DNA of 64,000 bases from Amorphus orientalis (GTDB lineage Bacteria > Pseudomonadota > Alphaproteobacteria > Rhizobiales > Amorphaceae): contig NZ_JAUSUL010000004.1 in assembly GCF_030814015.1 (NCBI RefSeq), forward strand, positions 310,001 to 374,000, written 5' to 3'. The translations under genes and the position numbers were made by a program. Every line of letters starts with the position of its first letter. The stretch's first letter is position 1. The notes beneath the pieces are model-generated. The model saw only the letters and a list, made by a program, of their open reading frames with translations, was not told the DNA's origin and made no database searches. Shown here piece by piece: positions 37,694 through 46,942 of the stretch.

Positions 37694-37728
37694 GGCCGGC
37701 GCGCCCCCGCGTGCCGGCCCGTTTTTTT
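37694..37728 (+). terminator. Intrinsic terminator of the universal stress protein gene
   Basis: GGCCGGC (37694-37700) pairs with GCCGGCC (37713-37719), with further inner GC pairs. Seven T follow at 37722-37728. Confidence 0.85.
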
Positions 37729-37903
37729 GTCCAGGTCAGGACCGAGCGCGGCATCCCGCCCGCCGGCGGCCGCGTCAGGCCCTGACCGGACAGGTCCCGG
37801 TCATGTGGCCGTCGCGTCCGATCCGCCATATGTCCCCCCGCACGCCGCCATATGTTTCCCGGCGGCAGGACCCAACCGAGACCGTGCGAGCGAGGAGTGG
37901 CGC

Positions 37904-40615
37904 ATGACGATCCGCAATCTCGACGCCCTCCTGCGGCCGCGCTCCGTGGCCCTGGTCGGTCCGGACCGGCTCGGCCCGGCCCATCGCGACCAGCTCGCAG
38001 CCCGTCTGTCCGCCTCCAACTCCCTCGGGCACCGGTGGGCGATCGGCATCGAGGGTCCCTGCCCCGGCTTCGAGCCGGCCGCGCTCGGCGATCCGGCGGC
38101 CTCGGCGGACCTCGCCATCTATCTGGGCGGCCCCGAACACGCGGTCGAGACGATCGCGGCGCTCGCCGAAACCGGAACCAGGGCGGTGATCGCCGCCTCG
38201 GCGAGCTACGACGCCTGGCCCGAGGACACGATCGCGGCCGCTCTCGAGGCGGGCCGGCGGCACACGCTGCGCCTGGTGGGACCCGGAAGCCTCGGTGTGC
38301 GGGTCCCGGGCGTCGGGCTGGACGCGTCGCTGATGGCCCATTCGGCCCGGCCGGGCGATCTTGCCCTGGTGGCCCGCTCCGGCGCGCTGGTCAACGCGAC
38401 GCTCGCCTGGGCCGACGCGCACGGGCTCGGCTTGTCCGGCGTCGTCTCGCTCGGGCAGAAGGCCGACGTCGACGTGGGCGATCTGGTGGACTGGTTCGCG
38501 GTCGACGGCCGCACCCGCGCGATCCTGGTCCACATCGAGACGATCTCAGATCCTCGGAAGTTCATGTCGGCGGCTCGGGCGGCGGCCCGGGTCAAGCCGG
38601 TGGTGGTGCTGCGCTCGGGCGTGACGCGGGATCTTCCGCGCCCGCTCAAGAGCCTGTGCGACGCCCTTGCCCCGAGCGACCGCATCTACGACGCGGCCTT
38701 CGACCGAGCGGGCCTGGTCCGCGTGTTCGACATCGACGAGGTGTTCGAGGCGGCGGAGACCCTGACCCGGTTCAAGGCGCCGAACGGCAGCCGGCTCGGG
38801 GTCGTCGCCAACGGCCGCAGCCTCGCCTCGCTCGCCGCCGACCGGCTTGCGGCCGGCAACGGACAGCTCTCCGTTCCCGGCGAGGAAACCTGCACCGCGC
38901 TGGCCCCCCTCGTCCGCCGCCACGTCGCGCCCGGCAATCCCGCCGTGCTGGAGGACGACGCCGATCCGCAGACGTTCGCCAGCGCGATCGCGGCGTTTCT
39001 GGCAGACCGGGAGACGAACGGGGTTCTGGTCGCCGCCGCGCCCACGGCCGTCGCGCCGGTGGCGCCGCTGGTCGATGTGCTGATCGACGCCGCGACCGCC
39101 CATCGCAAGCAGGCGCTCAGACCCAAGCCCATCCTCGCGGTGCTTCTCGACCTGGCGCAGGAGGACGCGCTGCGGCTTTCGGAGGCGGGCGTGCTGGTGC
39201 GCGGCTCGCCGGGAGCGGCGGTGCGCAGTTTTCTCCACCTCGTCGGCTACGCCCGTGGCCAGGAACAGCTCGCCTCGACCCCGCCCGCCGGTCCCGAGCG
39301 CGCACATCCGGCCCGCGACACCGCCCCCACCGTGATCGGGGCCGCGCTGTCGGCGGGCCTCTCGGAGCTGTCGGAACCCGATACGAGGACCCTCCTGTCG
39401 AGCTTCGGTCTCGACATGGTGGAGCGGGTGCGGGCCCGCACCCCCCAGGAGACGTTCGAGGCGGCGCGCGCAATGCTCGAGGTCGCCTCGTGCTGCCGCA
39501 TCGGCCCGGAGACGGAACGCGGACACAGCACGCAGCTCGCCGTGGAAGTTGCCAGCGCGGTCGGCGCCGAGCGGCTCGCGTCCTTTATCCTGTCGGGCGG
39601 CGCGACGGCCTCCTCCGCCCCGGTGCCCCAGGCCGTTGTGCTGGAACCGGCGCTTTCCTCGGAAGACACCACCGCGCTGGTGGCCGGCATCGTCGACGAC
39701 CCCGATTTCGGGCCGGCGCTCGTGCTCGCCTATTCCGGGGCGTCGGCGGCAAGCGCACCGGTCGCCGCCGCCCTGCCGCCGCTGGACCTGCGGCTGGCCG
39801 ACGAGATGCTGGCCACCCTCGGGCTCGAACTGCCTGGCGATGTGGAGGCCCCCGACACCGACCGTGGCGCGCTGTGCCTGGCGCTGGTGCGGCTTGCCCA
39901 GCTCGCCGTGGAATGTCCGGACGTGCGCGCGGTCGACCTCGCACCGATCCTCGTCGGCGGCGGCCAGGCCCGGGTCGGCGATGCCAGGGTGCAGATCGCG
40001 CCGGCGGAAACCGCGCCGGGCCGCCTCGGCCATCCGCGCCTGTCGATCCGGCCTTTCCCGAGCGAATGGGTCAGAAACCTGACCCTCAGGGACGGGCGCG
40101 TGTTCGAGATCCGGCCGATCCGCCCGGAGGACGAGCCCGCCTACAAGGCCTTTCTGGAATCCATCGACCCGGAGGACCTGCGGCTGCGCTTCTTCGCGCC
40201 GCTCCGCCACATCGGCCATGCGATGCTCGCCCGGCTGACCCAGCTCGACTATGCCCGGGCGATCGCCTTCGTGGCGCACGATCCGGAAACCGGCGAGATC
40301 CAGGGCTCCGTCCGGCTGCATGCGGATCCGGACCACAGGGTCGGCGAGTACGCCATCCTGCTGCGTTCCGACCTGAAGGGCCAGGGCCTCGGCTGGGCGC
40401 TGATGAGCCTGATCATCGAGTACGCGCGGGCCGACGGGCTGGAGGAAATCGTGGGCGAGGTGCTGCGCGAGAACACGACGATGATCTCGCTGTGCGAGGC
40501 GCTCGGCTTCACCGTGAAGCGCGTGCCCGACGACGAGGGGCTGGTGGAGGTGCACCTACCCGTCGCCACGACGACGGTCAGCTTCCATGCCGACCTGCGC
40601 AAGCCGCATAGTTAG
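37904..40615 (+). CDS. Pat-like protein: acyl-CoA-synthetase (ADP-forming) domains fused to GNAT acetyltransferase
   Basis: The 903-residue protein has the layout of bacterial Pat/PatZ lysine acetyltransferases. An N-terminal CoA-binding domain (MTIRNLDALLRPRSVALVG) is followed by a ligase-CoA domain and an ATP-grasp-like region. The C-terminal GNAT domain (about 735-890) has IRPIRPEDEPAYKAFLESIDPEDLRLRFF and the acetyl-CoA loop LRSDLKGQGLGWALM. Pat enzymes acetylate and inactivate acyl-CoA synthetases. The ATP-grasp portion (about 510-690) looks eroded: I do not see the usual HKSDVGGV-like segment. GGAG precedes the ATG by 7 bases. It follows the stress protein, separated by a terminator. 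Confidence 0.88.
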   Translation: MTIRNLDALLRPRSVALVGPDRLGPAHRDQLAARLSASNSLGHRWAIGIEGPCPGFEPAALGDPAASADLAIYLGGPEHAVETIAALAETGTRAVIAASASYDAWPEDTIAAALEAGRRHTLRLVGPGSLGVRVPGVGLDASLMAHSARPGDLALVARSGALVNATLAWADAHGLGLSGVVSLGQKADVDVGDLVDWFAVDGRTRAILVHIETISDPRKFMSAARAAARVKPVVVLRSGVTRDLPRPLKSLCDALAPSDRIYDAAFDRAGLVRVFDIDEVFEAAETLTRFKAPNGSRLGVVANGRSLASLAADRLAAGNGQLSVPGEETCTALAPLVRRHVAPGNPAVLEDDADPQTFASAIAAFLADRETNGVLVAAAPTAVAPVAPLVDVLIDAATAHRKQALRPKPILAVLLDLAQEDALRLSEAGVLVRGSPGAAVRSFLHLVGYARGQEQLASTPPAGPERAHPARDTAPTVIGAALSAGLSELSEPDTRTLLSSFGLDMVERVRARTPQETFEAARAMLEVASCCRIGPETERGHSTQLAVEVASAVGAERLASFILSGGATASSAPVPQAVVLEPALSSEDTTALVAGIVDDPDFGPALVLAYSGASAASAPVAAALPPLDLRLADEMLATLGLELPGDVEAPDTDRGALCLALVRLAQLAVECPDVRAVDLAPILVGGGQARVGDARVQIAPAETAPGRLGHPRLSIRPFPSEWVRNLTLRDGRVFEIRPIRPEDEPAYKAFLESIDPEDLRLRFFAPLRHIGHAMLARLTQLDYARAIAFVAHDPETGEIQGSVRLHADPDHRVGEYAILLRSDLKGQGLGWALMSLIIEYARADGLEEIVGEVLRENTTMISLCEALGFTVKRVPDDEGLVEVHLPVATTTVSFHADLRKPHS

Positions 40616-40623
40616 GATCTTTT

Positions 40624-40695
40624 CGCTCAAGTCAGCTCGCTTCGCTCGCGGCTGCGCGGGCGCGCCCTGACCGGGCGGCGCGCGGTCGCGCGCTG
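40624..40695 (+). repeat. 72-bp GC-rich repeat, copy 1 (after the Pat-like gene)
   Basis: It starts 9 bases after the stop. Its last 45 bases match 49437-49481 at 43 positions. The two differences fall opposite each other in a 5-bp stem (CGCCC/GGGCG here, CGGCC/GGCCG in copy 2). A second stem, GCGCGC-GGTC-GCGCGC, follows. Confidence 0.85.
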
Positions 40696-40702
40696 GTTTT
40701 TT
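40678..40702 (+). terminator. Terminator formed by the end of the GC-rich repeat
   Basis: The perfect GCGCGC/GCGCGC stem with loop GGTC (40678-40693) is followed by TGG and six T (40697-40702). It serves the Pat-like gene. Confidence 0.75.
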
Positions 40703-40710
40703 GGCCTTCG

Positions 40711-41283
40711 TTACAGCATCGCCCGGAAGACCTGGGCGACCTGATCCGTCGTCGGCTTCGGTCCCTGGCCGATCGCGTACATCAGCGAGATACCATCGAT
40801 CAGCCCGGCGCAGGCCTCGATCGGAACGTCGGTGCGTCCCTCCGAGATCAGCCGGAAGAAGAACGCGATGGGCCGGCGCGCCGCCGCCGTCAGTTCGTCG
40901 CCGACGCCCGCCAGTTCCTCCCGACGGGCCGCGGCCAGGGTCAGCTCGATGCGGGCGAGAAACAGGTGGCGGGCATTCTCGGTATAGGCGACGAGTTCGC
41001 CCGCCACATGGGCGACGGCCGCGTCCATGCCGTCCGAGGCCACCTTCTCCGCGAACCCGACCTGCAGATCCTCGCAGTCCTTCTCCAGGAGCTCGGCGAG
41101 ATGGTGCGCGGTGGCCGCCAGAAGCGCCGCCTTCTTCGGGAAATAGTAGGTCGTGGACCCCTGGGGCAGCCCCGCCGCCTGATCGACGGCGCGGTGGGTG
41201 ACGCCCTCCAGCCCCCGGCTGGCGAGGAGGTCGATCGCCGCATCCAGGATCGCCGTACGGCGGCTTTCTTTCTGTGTTGACAT
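40711..41283 (-). CDS. TetR-family transcriptional regulator
   Basis: The 190-residue protein has an N-terminal HTH (RRTAILDAAIDLLASRGLEGVTHRAVDQAAGLPQGSTTYYFPKKAALL). A helical ligand domain with no diagnostic motif follows. The ATG at 41283 is preferred to a GTG two codons earlier. It is divergent from the RidA-like gene across 64 bases, which contain a perfect 12-bp palindrome 5 bases from its start. This suggests autorepression and control of ridA-ilvD. Confidence 0.9.
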   Translation of the reverse strand: MSTQKESRRTAILDAAIDLLASRGLEGVTHRAVDQAAGLPQGSTTYYFPKKAALLAATAHHLAELLEKDCEDLQVGFAEKVASDGMDAAVAHVAGELVAYTENARHLFLARIELTLAAARREELAGVGDELTAAARRPIAFFFRLISEGRTDVPIEACAGLIDGISLMYAIGQGPKPTTDQVAQVFRAML

Positions 41284-41288
41284 ATCCA

Positions 41289-41300
41289 CTACATATGTAG
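41289..41300. promoter_or_regulatory. Perfect palindrome CTACATATGTAG, candidate TetR operator
   Basis: This 12-bp perfect dyad lies in the 64-bp gap between tetR and the RidA-like gene. It sits 5 bases upstream of the TetR start and 47 bases upstream of the RidA-like gene. Confidence 0.55.
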
Positions 41301-41347
41301 AGTTTTAGATAACAGACGACTAGCGCATCCCTTGATAGGTGAGATCC

Positions 41348-41755
41348 ATGACCGCGTCCATCATCCGCCTGAACCCGCCGACGCTGCCCGACGCGGGCGC
41401 GATCGGCTATTCCCAGATCACCCGGGTCGAGCCGGGCCCGATGGCCTTCATTTCCGGGCAGGTTGCCGTCCGGCCGAACGGCGAGCCGGCGCCCGACGAC
41501 CTGGTCGAGCAGACGAAGATCGTCGGCGCGAACGCGAAGGCGGCCGTTGCCGCCGTGGGCGCCACGATGAAGGACGTGGTGATGGCCCGGGTCTACATGG
41601 TGGACCTCACCCCCGACCGGCTGGCTGCCGCGAGCTCCGAGCTGTTCGGGATTTTCGAGGGCGAGCAGCCGAGCCTGACAGGGGTCGGCGTCGCCGCTCT
41701 GGCGGCCCCCGACCTTCAGCTCGAGATGGAGCTCGTGGTCCGACTGCCCGACTGA
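41348..41755 (+). CDS. RidA/YjgF-family protein lacking the archetypal arginine
   Basis: The 135-residue RidA-fold protein has SQITRVEPGPMAFISGQVAVRPNGEP, VVMARVYMVDLTPDRLAAASSELFGIF and a last strand LQLEMELVVRLP. Archetypal RidA hydrolyses reactive enamine/imine intermediates using an Arg in a PARS-like segment. Here the corresponding stretch is EQPSLTGVGVAAL with no Arg, placing it in one of the non-archetypal Rid subgroups whose reactions vary. It precedes ilvD by 123 bases on the same strand, so they may act in one pathway of 2-keto acid or imine handling. Confidence 0.88.
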   Translation: MTASIIRLNPPTLPDAGAIGYSQITRVEPGPMAFISGQVAVRPNGEPAPDDLVEQTKIVGANAKAAVAAVGATMKDVVMARVYMVDLTPDRLAAASSELFGIFEGEQPSLTGVGVAALAAPDLQLEMELVVRLPD

Positions 41756-41878
41756 GGCCGCCCGCAGGCCGGCCCGCACGCAGGTTCAAAGACCGTCGGG
41801 AGCACCACCAGAGCGTGATCGACCTCGTTTTGATTTCCTCTATTGTGCCGGCTGCTTGGCAATCTGGAGGGAATCAGC

Positions 41879-43576
41879 ATGAAGCGCTTGCGGTCGGACG
41901 TCACCAAGATCGGGCTCGACAGGACCCCGCACCGGGCGTTCATGCGCGCGATGGGGCTGGACGACGACGCGATCGCGAAGCCCATGGTCGGCATCGTCTC
42001 CATGAAGGGCGAGCAGACCCCCTGCAACATGACCCACGGCTTCCAGGTGGAGGCCGCCAAGGCGGGCGTGCAGGCAGGCGGCGGCACGCCGAGGGAGTTC
42101 TCCACCATCTCCGTCTCCGACGGCATCGGCATGAACCACGAGGGCATGAAGCTCTCGCTGGTGTCCCGCGAGATCATCGCCGATTCCATCGAGGCCGTGG
42201 TCCACGGCCACGCCTATGACGCCCTGATCGGCTTCGGCGGCTGCGACAAGACCCTGCCCGGCGTCCTGATGGGCATCGTTCGCTGCAACGTGCCCGGCAT
42301 CTTCATCTTCGGCGGCGCCGCCCTGCCCGGCCGGTTTGACGGCAAGGACGTGTCGGTCCTCGACGCCTACGAGGCGATCGGCGCGGTCCAGACCGGCCAC
42401 ATGTCGGAGGCCGATCTCGCCCGGCTGGAGCGCGCCTGCAAGCCGACCGTCGGCGCCTGCGCCGGCCAGTTCACCGCCAACACCATGGCGATGGTTTCAG
42501 AGGCCCTGGGCCTCTCCTTCCCGAACGTCTCGATGATCCCCGGCGTCTATTCCGAGCGCGCCCAGGCGGCCGAGCAGGCCGGCCGGCTGGTGATGGAAAT
42601 GCTGGAGCGCGGCGGTCCGCTGCCCCGCGAAATCCTGACCCGCACCTCGCTGGAGAACGCGGCGGCGATCGTGGCGGCCACCGGCGGCTCCACCAACGCC
42701 GCGCTGCACCTGTCGGCGATCGCCAACGAGGCCGGCATCGCCTTCGACATCGACGACGTGGACCGGGTGTTCGCGCGCACGCCGCTGATCGGGGACCTGC
42801 GCCCCGGCGGCCGGTTCCACGCCAAGGACGTCTACGAGATCGGCGGCACCGCCGTGGTCATCCGCGCCCTGATCGAGAGCGGCCACATCGACGGTTCGCC
42901 GCTGACCGTCACCGGCAAGAGCCTGGCGGAAACCTATGGCGCAGCACCCGACCCGGACGGCACCGTCATCCGCTCGCCGGCCACGCCGATCAGCCCGGAC
43001 GGCGGACTGGCGATCCTGAAGGGCTCGCTCGCCCCGAACGGGGCCGTCTTGAAGGTCGCCGGCATGAAGACCCTCGTCTTCGAGGGCACCGCCCGCGTCT
43101 TCGAAAGCGAGGACGACTGCGCGAAGGCTGTCGCCGCGCGCCAGTACGAGGCCGGCGACGTGCTGATCATCCGCAACGAGGGGCCGGTGGGCGGCCCCGG
43201 AATGCGCGAGATGCTGGGCGTGACGGCGCTGATCTACGGCCAGCAGATGGGCGAGAAGGTCGCACTGATCACCGACGGCCGCTTCTCCGGCGCGACCCGG
43301 GGCATGTGCATCGGCTACGTCTCGCCGGAGGCGGCGACCGGCGGCCCGCTCGGGCTCGTGGAGACCGGCGACCGCATCCTGATCGACGCCAAGCAGCACA
43401 AGATCGACCTGCTCGTCGACGAGGCGGAGATGGAACGCCGGCGCGCCGCCTGGACGCCGCACACCCCGAAGCATCCGGCCGGCGTGCTCGGCAAGTATGC
43501 GAAGCTGGTCGGCCCGGCCCACGAGGGCGCCGTGACCCACGAAGGCGCGGCCGAGTGGCCTGACCTGACGCGGTGA
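41879..43576 (+). CDS. ilvD: IlvD/Edd-family dehydratase, likely dihydroxy-acid dehydratase
   Basis: DHAD converts 2,3-dihydroxyisovalerate to 2-ketoisovalerate in branched-chain amino acid synthesis. The 565-residue product has three Fe-S cysteines in family contexts: C49 (TPCNM), C122 ([11 protein letters not shown]) and C194 ([15 protein letters not shown]). That is the [2Fe-2S] pattern. The C-terminal signature [22 protein letters not shown] is present. It is shorter than the roughly 610-residue form of enteric bacteria, so an alternative sugar-acid or catabolic role is possible. GGAGGGA lies 6 bases before the ATG. The TetR/RidA neighbourhood suggests regulated rather than housekeeping expression. 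Confidence 0.88.
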   Translation: MKRLRSDVTKIGLDRTPHRAFMRAMGLDDDAIAKPMVGIVSMKGEQTPCNMTHGFQVEAAKAGVQAGGGTPREFSTISVSDGIGMNHEGMKLSLVSREIIADSIEAVVHGHAYDALIGFGGCDKTLPGVLMGIVRCNVPGIFIFGGAALPGRFDGKDVSVLDAYEAIGAVQTGHMSEADLARLERACKPTVGACAGQFTANTMAMVSEALGLSFPNVSMIPGVYSERAQAAEQAGRLVMEMLERGGPLPREILTRTSLENAAAIVAATGGSTNAALHLSAIANEAGIAFDIDDVDRVFARTPLIGDLRPGGRFHAKDVYEIGGTAVVIRALIESGHIDGSPLTVTGKSLAETYGAAPDPDGTVIRSPATPISPDGGLAILKGSLAPNGAVLKVAGMKTLVFEGTARVFESEDDCAKAVAARQYEAGDVLIIRNEGPVGGPGMREMLGVTALIYGQQMGEKVALITDGRFSGATRGMCIGYVSPEAATGGPLGLVETGDRILIDAKQHKIDLLVDEAEMERRRAAWTPHTPKHPAGVLGKYAKLVGPAHEGAVTHEGAAEWPDLTR

Positions 43577-43713
43577 CGGGACGGCCGGCGCCGGGCACCG
43601 GCCTCCTCGGAACTCCTATAAACTATTGAAGTGATGGACATTTCCCGTTCATCGGCGTTACTTCAACGGCCGAAGGGCGTACGCTCCCCATTGCCGACAG
43701 AAGGACCCGTCTC

Positions 43714-44328
43714 ATGGCCGACCAGGAGGCTCAGCCTGACCTCGACGCGCTCTACGATCCGCCCTCCGAAGCGATCCAGCAGGGGGTGCTCGACCGCCTG
43801 ATCGACTTCCACGAGGACTATCTCCGCGCGGCGACCTTCTTCTGTCTGGCGACCGGGCGGGAGAGCGGCCTGGACGCCTCACCCCGGGGCGGACCGGCGG
43901 GCTTCGTGAAGGTGATCGACGAGAAGACGGTCGCGTTCGCCGACTGGCCCGGAAACAACCGGATCGAATCGATGCGCAACGTGACCGCCGACGACCGGGT
44001 CGCGATGCTGTTCCTGTTTCCCGGTCTGGAGGTCTTCCTGCGCATCAACGGGCGGGCCCGGCTGTCGGTCGATCCCGATCTGCTCGACCGCCTGAAGGAA
44101 GGCGAAAAGACGCCGAAGACGGCGATCGTGGTGGCCATCGACGAGGTGCTGTTCCACTGCGGCAAGGCGATCAACCGGGCCAGGCTCTGGTCCGAGGACT
44201 CCCGTCTGGACAGGCAGTCGGTGCCGTCGATCGGCAAGATGACCAAGCGCATGCGCAAGCTGGACGACCTGACCAGCGACGAGATCGACGCCCACTACGA
44301 CACGGCGATGCGCACCAACCTGTACTGA
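43714..44328 (+). CDS. Pyridoxamine 5'-phosphate oxidase-related FMN-binding protein
   Basis: The 204-residue split-barrel flavoprotein resembles the MSMEG_1061-type PPOX family. It has FFCLATGRESGLDASPRGGPAGFVKVIDEKTVAFADWPGNNRIESMRNV, then VAMLFLFPGLEVFLRINGRARL and VLFHCGKAINRARLW. These proteins bind FMN, F420 or heme and reduce varied substrates; true PNP oxidase activity is not implied. It is a stand-alone gene after ilvD, with 137 bases between. Confidence 0.88.
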   Translation: MADQEAQPDLDALYDPPSEAIQQGVLDRLIDFHEDYLRAATFFCLATGRESGLDASPRGGPAGFVKVIDEKTVAFADWPGNNRIESMRNVTADDRVAMLFLFPGLEVFLRINGRARLSVDPDLLDRLKEGEKTPKTAIVVAIDEVLFHCGKAINRARLWSEDSRLDRQSVPSIGKMTKRMRKLDDLTSDEIDAHYDTAMRTNLY

Positions 44329-44414
44329 GCCCGCCCGCCTCGACGCACCACAGGCGGAACCATTCACTGGCCCCGGGTGTTGGCCGCTCTCGTATGGCGG
44401 GAGCGGAGACCCAC

Positions 44415-44690
44415 ATGAAACTGATGATCGCGGCGGGCACCGCATTCGTCTTCGCCGGCATCACGGTCCTTCTGGAGACCGCGGTCGGGAGCTGGCGAAG
44501 CGCGTCCATCGGTGCGCCCGACGGCGGTCAGAGCGCTCCGGCCGTCTATCTCATGCTGATCCTGATCGGCCTGGTCTTTCTGGTGGCCGGGACGGTCAGC
44601 CGGATAACGAGGCACCACGAACAGCCCGATACGGGGCCCCGTAAGCGCCGGGCTCCCCGGGTGGTCGTCTACCAGCACGGCGGCGAGTAG
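44415..44690 (+). CDS. Small two-helix membrane protein of unknown function
   Basis: The 91-residue product has two hydrophobic helices (about residues 3-20 and 38-58) joined by a short polar loop. A basic C-terminal tail (RRAPRVVVYQHGGE) follows. The ATG at 44415 has GGAG upstream; an in-frame ATG at 44394 lacks a site. I do not recognise the family. It is convergent with the aldoxime dehydratase gene, 19 bases apart. Confidence 0.6.
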   Translation: MKLMIAAGTAFVFAGITVLLETAVGSWRSASIGAPDGGQSAPAVYLMLILIGLVFLVAGTVSRITRHHEQPDTGPRKRRAPRVVVYQHGGE

Positions 44691-44709
44691 AGCACGAACC
44701 GTTCCGCGC

Positions 44710-45747
44710 TCAGCCGCCGCCGGCGCGGAGCATGCCCGTGGCCGGATGGCAGTTGCGGTACTCGAAGATCTGCTCGTCGGCGGCCGCCACCGTGACCTCG
44801 TGATAGAGGCGCAGCCGGGCATCCGGGCCGACGGTCATCAGATATTTCATCGCCGCACCGAAGATCGCGACATGGGTCGGGTGCGATTCCGCCCAGCGCT
44901 CGAGCGCGGCGAGGCTGGTCCACCAGCTCATGCCGAAGGTCTTGTCGGTCGCCCCGCCGGAGGCCCCGACCACATCCATGTAGCGGTTGGCGAAGCAGCC
45001 GCAGGAAAGCCCCTCGTCGCGCAGGAAGTCCATCCCGGCCCTCAGAACGGGCTCGACCTCCTCCAGGTACATCCGCCGCTCGTCTCCGTCCGTGTCCGAC
45101 CAGTCCTGGCCGGAGCGGATCAGGCAGATGTTGCCGTGGGGAACGACCTTCAGGACGCCGTCCGCCTCGACGATCCGCGGCGCACCCTGCGGCTCCATCG
45201 CATCGGTCTGGGAGAGCGGGATCCGGTCGCGCATCCCGCCCCAGTAGGCGTGCTCCTGCACCATCCCGCTCATGCCGTCGGAGACGACCGCCACGCCCTC
45301 CGCCCGGTCGGCGGAGGAAAACAGCGTCTCGTAGCGCTCCACGCCGGGCATCAGGATCTCGACGAAGGTACCGAGCCGGTCGTCGCCCGGCCCCGTCCCG
45401 GTCCAGAAGGCGCCGTGGGCGGCATACCAGCGCCGGAAGGCGTCCGGGTCGTCCCAGTAGGCGATGGAGAGGATGGTGACGAAGCCGGCGGCGTCGACGG
45501 TGCGGGCCCGGTCCCAGTGGCCCGGCCCTTCGCCCTTGCCGAACGCCGCGGCCATCGCCGCAAGCGCGGGCTCGGCCGCCGCCTCGTCGCCGGGCCGGAC
45601 CTGGAGCCCGAAATAGGCCATCGCGACCCGGGTCACGCCCGGCCGGTAGCGCGCCGAGAACGAGGGATAGGGCGGCGCGTAGTCGTCGGGGATCCGGCGA
45701 TGGCGGGTCCGCTCCTTCGCGAGATGCTCGGGGATCGCCGATTCCAT
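44710..45747 (-). CDS. oxd: Aldoxime dehydratase (phenylacetaldoxime dehydratase family, heme enzyme)
   Basis: The enzyme dehydrates aldoximes to nitriles, binding the substrate directly to ferrous heme. The 345-residue protein aligns by eye along its length with Rhodococcus/Pseudomonas Oxd. It starts MESAIPEHL, has RIPDDYAPPYPSF, EHAYWGGMRDRIPLSQTD and LIRSGQDWSDTDGDERRMYLEEV. The proximal heme His lies in ESHPTHVAIF and the catalytic His in RLYHEVTV; the protein closes with YRNCHPATGML. Its ATG overlaps the nitrilase stop (TGATG), so the nitrile product passes to a coupled nitrilase. Confidence 0.93.
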   Translation of the reverse strand: MESAIPEHLAKERTRHRRIPDDYAPPYPSFSARYRPGVTRVAMAYFGLQVRPGDEAAAEPALAAMAAAFGKGEGPGHWDRARTVDAAGFVTILSIAYWDDPDAFRRWYAAHGAFWTGTGPGDDRLGTFVEILMPGVERYETLFSSADRAEGVAVVSDGMSGMVQEHAYWGGMRDRIPLSQTDAMEPQGAPRIVEADGVLKVVPHGNICLIRSGQDWSDTDGDERRMYLEEVEPVLRAGMDFLRDEGLSCGCFANRYMDVVGASGGATDKTFGMSWWTSLAALERWAESHPTHVAIFGAAMKYLMTVGPDARLRLYHEVTVAAADEQIFEYRNCHPATGMLRAGGG

Positions 45748-46778
45748 CAGTGCACCTCCGCATCCTCGTCGGCGTCGAGCACCGGCTCATCAGCCGCGGG
45801 AAACGGCGACCGGCCTCCGCCTTCCGTCAGGAGCACCCGGTCGCCCGGCGTCTTGTCGAGAAGCAGGCGGGTCACGTCCGGACGCGCATAGTGGCCGGCG
45901 GGATCGGCGGCGGCCTTGGCGAGCGAGATCATGCCGAGATCGAGATCGGCGTAGACCAGGCCCTCCTCGTTTTCCGGCAGCGGCTCGTGCATCAGTTGGC
46001 CGTCCGGGGCGAAGATCGTGGCGAAGCCGCCGCCGGCGAGCAGAAGCTGCTTCTTCATGTCGTCGCCGCACAGCATCTCGATCATTTCAGGGGAGACCGT
46101 CGCGCACGGGGCGACGACGAAGCAGCTTCCCTCCACCGCGTAGATCCGGCTGGCGGCGTTGTTGACCTCATGGCCGAGCGCATAGGCGCCGCCGCGATAG
46201 AGCGAAAAGCTCGGCCAGGCCGCGATGTGGACCTGCTCGTTCTGGGCGTACATGGCGTATTTCGACAGCGGCTGCAGATGCTCCCAGCAGCACAGCGCCC
46301 CCATGCGGCCGAGCGGCGTGTCATAGACGGTGAGGTCGGAGCCGTCGCCCTCACCGAAGACGGTGCGCTCGACGTGGGTCGGCTTCAGCTTGCGGCGCAT
46401 GGCGATGGTCTCGCCGTCCGGGCCGATGATCCACTGGCCCATATAGAGGCTGCCGCCGGCCTTCTCGCTGTGACCCATGACGACGGTGATGGCGTTGTCC
46501 TTGGCCGCCCTGGCGATCCGGTCGGCCTCCGGCGAGCCGTAGACCAGCGAGTTGTCATGGTAGCGCTGGACGAACTGCATGCCCCAGGCCGGCGAATCCA
46601 GCCAGATGAACCAGGGATAGCCGGGCAGGAAGGTTTCCGGGAAGGCGATCAGCTCGGCGCCGTTCTTCGCCGCCTCCTCGATCAGTGCGATCGACTTGTC
46701 GATGCTGGCGTCGAGATCGAGAAAGACGGGGGCGGCCTGAACGGCGGCGGCGCGAAACTTCGGATGCTGGACCGGCAT
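45747..46778 (-). CDS. nit: Nitrilase
   Basis: Nitrilases hydrolyse R-CN to carboxylic acid and ammonia. The 343-residue product has the full triad context: E48 in FPETFLPGYP, K130 in RRKLKPTHVER and the nucleophile C164 in ALCCWEHLQPL. Size and motifs fit the aliphatic/arylaceto-nitrilase branch that accompanies aldoxime dehydratase genes. It is the first gene of the two-gene operon and is divergent from an AraC-type regulator across 164 bases. Nitrile-to-acid flux could detoxify or feed on plant aldoximes. Confidence 0.94.
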   Translation of the reverse strand: MPVQHPKFRAAAVQAAPVFLDLDASIDKSIALIEEAAKNGAELIAFPETFLPGYPWFIWLDSPAWGMQFVQRYHDNSLVYGSPEADRIARAAKDNAITVVMGHSEKAGGSLYMGQWIIGPDGETIAMRRKLKPTHVERTVFGEGDGSDLTVYDTPLGRMGALCCWEHLQPLSKYAMYAQNEQVHIAAWPSFSLYRGGAYALGHEVNNAASRIYAVEGSCFVVAPCATVSPEMIEMLCGDDMKKQLLLAGGGFATIFAPDGQLMHEPLPENEEGLVYADLDLGMISLAKAAADPAGHYARPDVTRLLLDKTPGDRVLLTEGGGRSPFPAADEPVLDADEDAEVH

Positions 46779-46942
46779 GACGGTTCTCCGCTCTATGGGT
46801 CGATGACGAAAGCTGTTCCCGTCCCCGATGATAGGGACGATCCGGATCCCGCTCTTGCCTCAGAGAGCCAGCTTTCTTGACCGTGCGCCGCAGAGCGCGG
46901 TTTCCCCATGGACAGGGCCGGCTTTGCTGCTACGCTTTGAAG

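Noticed and set aside
37852-40611. 919-residue arginine-rich frame overlapping the Pat-like gene
   Set aside because: Same strand, shifted frame, composition dominated by Arg/Gly/Pro. The Pat-like frame has clear CoA-binding and GNAT motifs.
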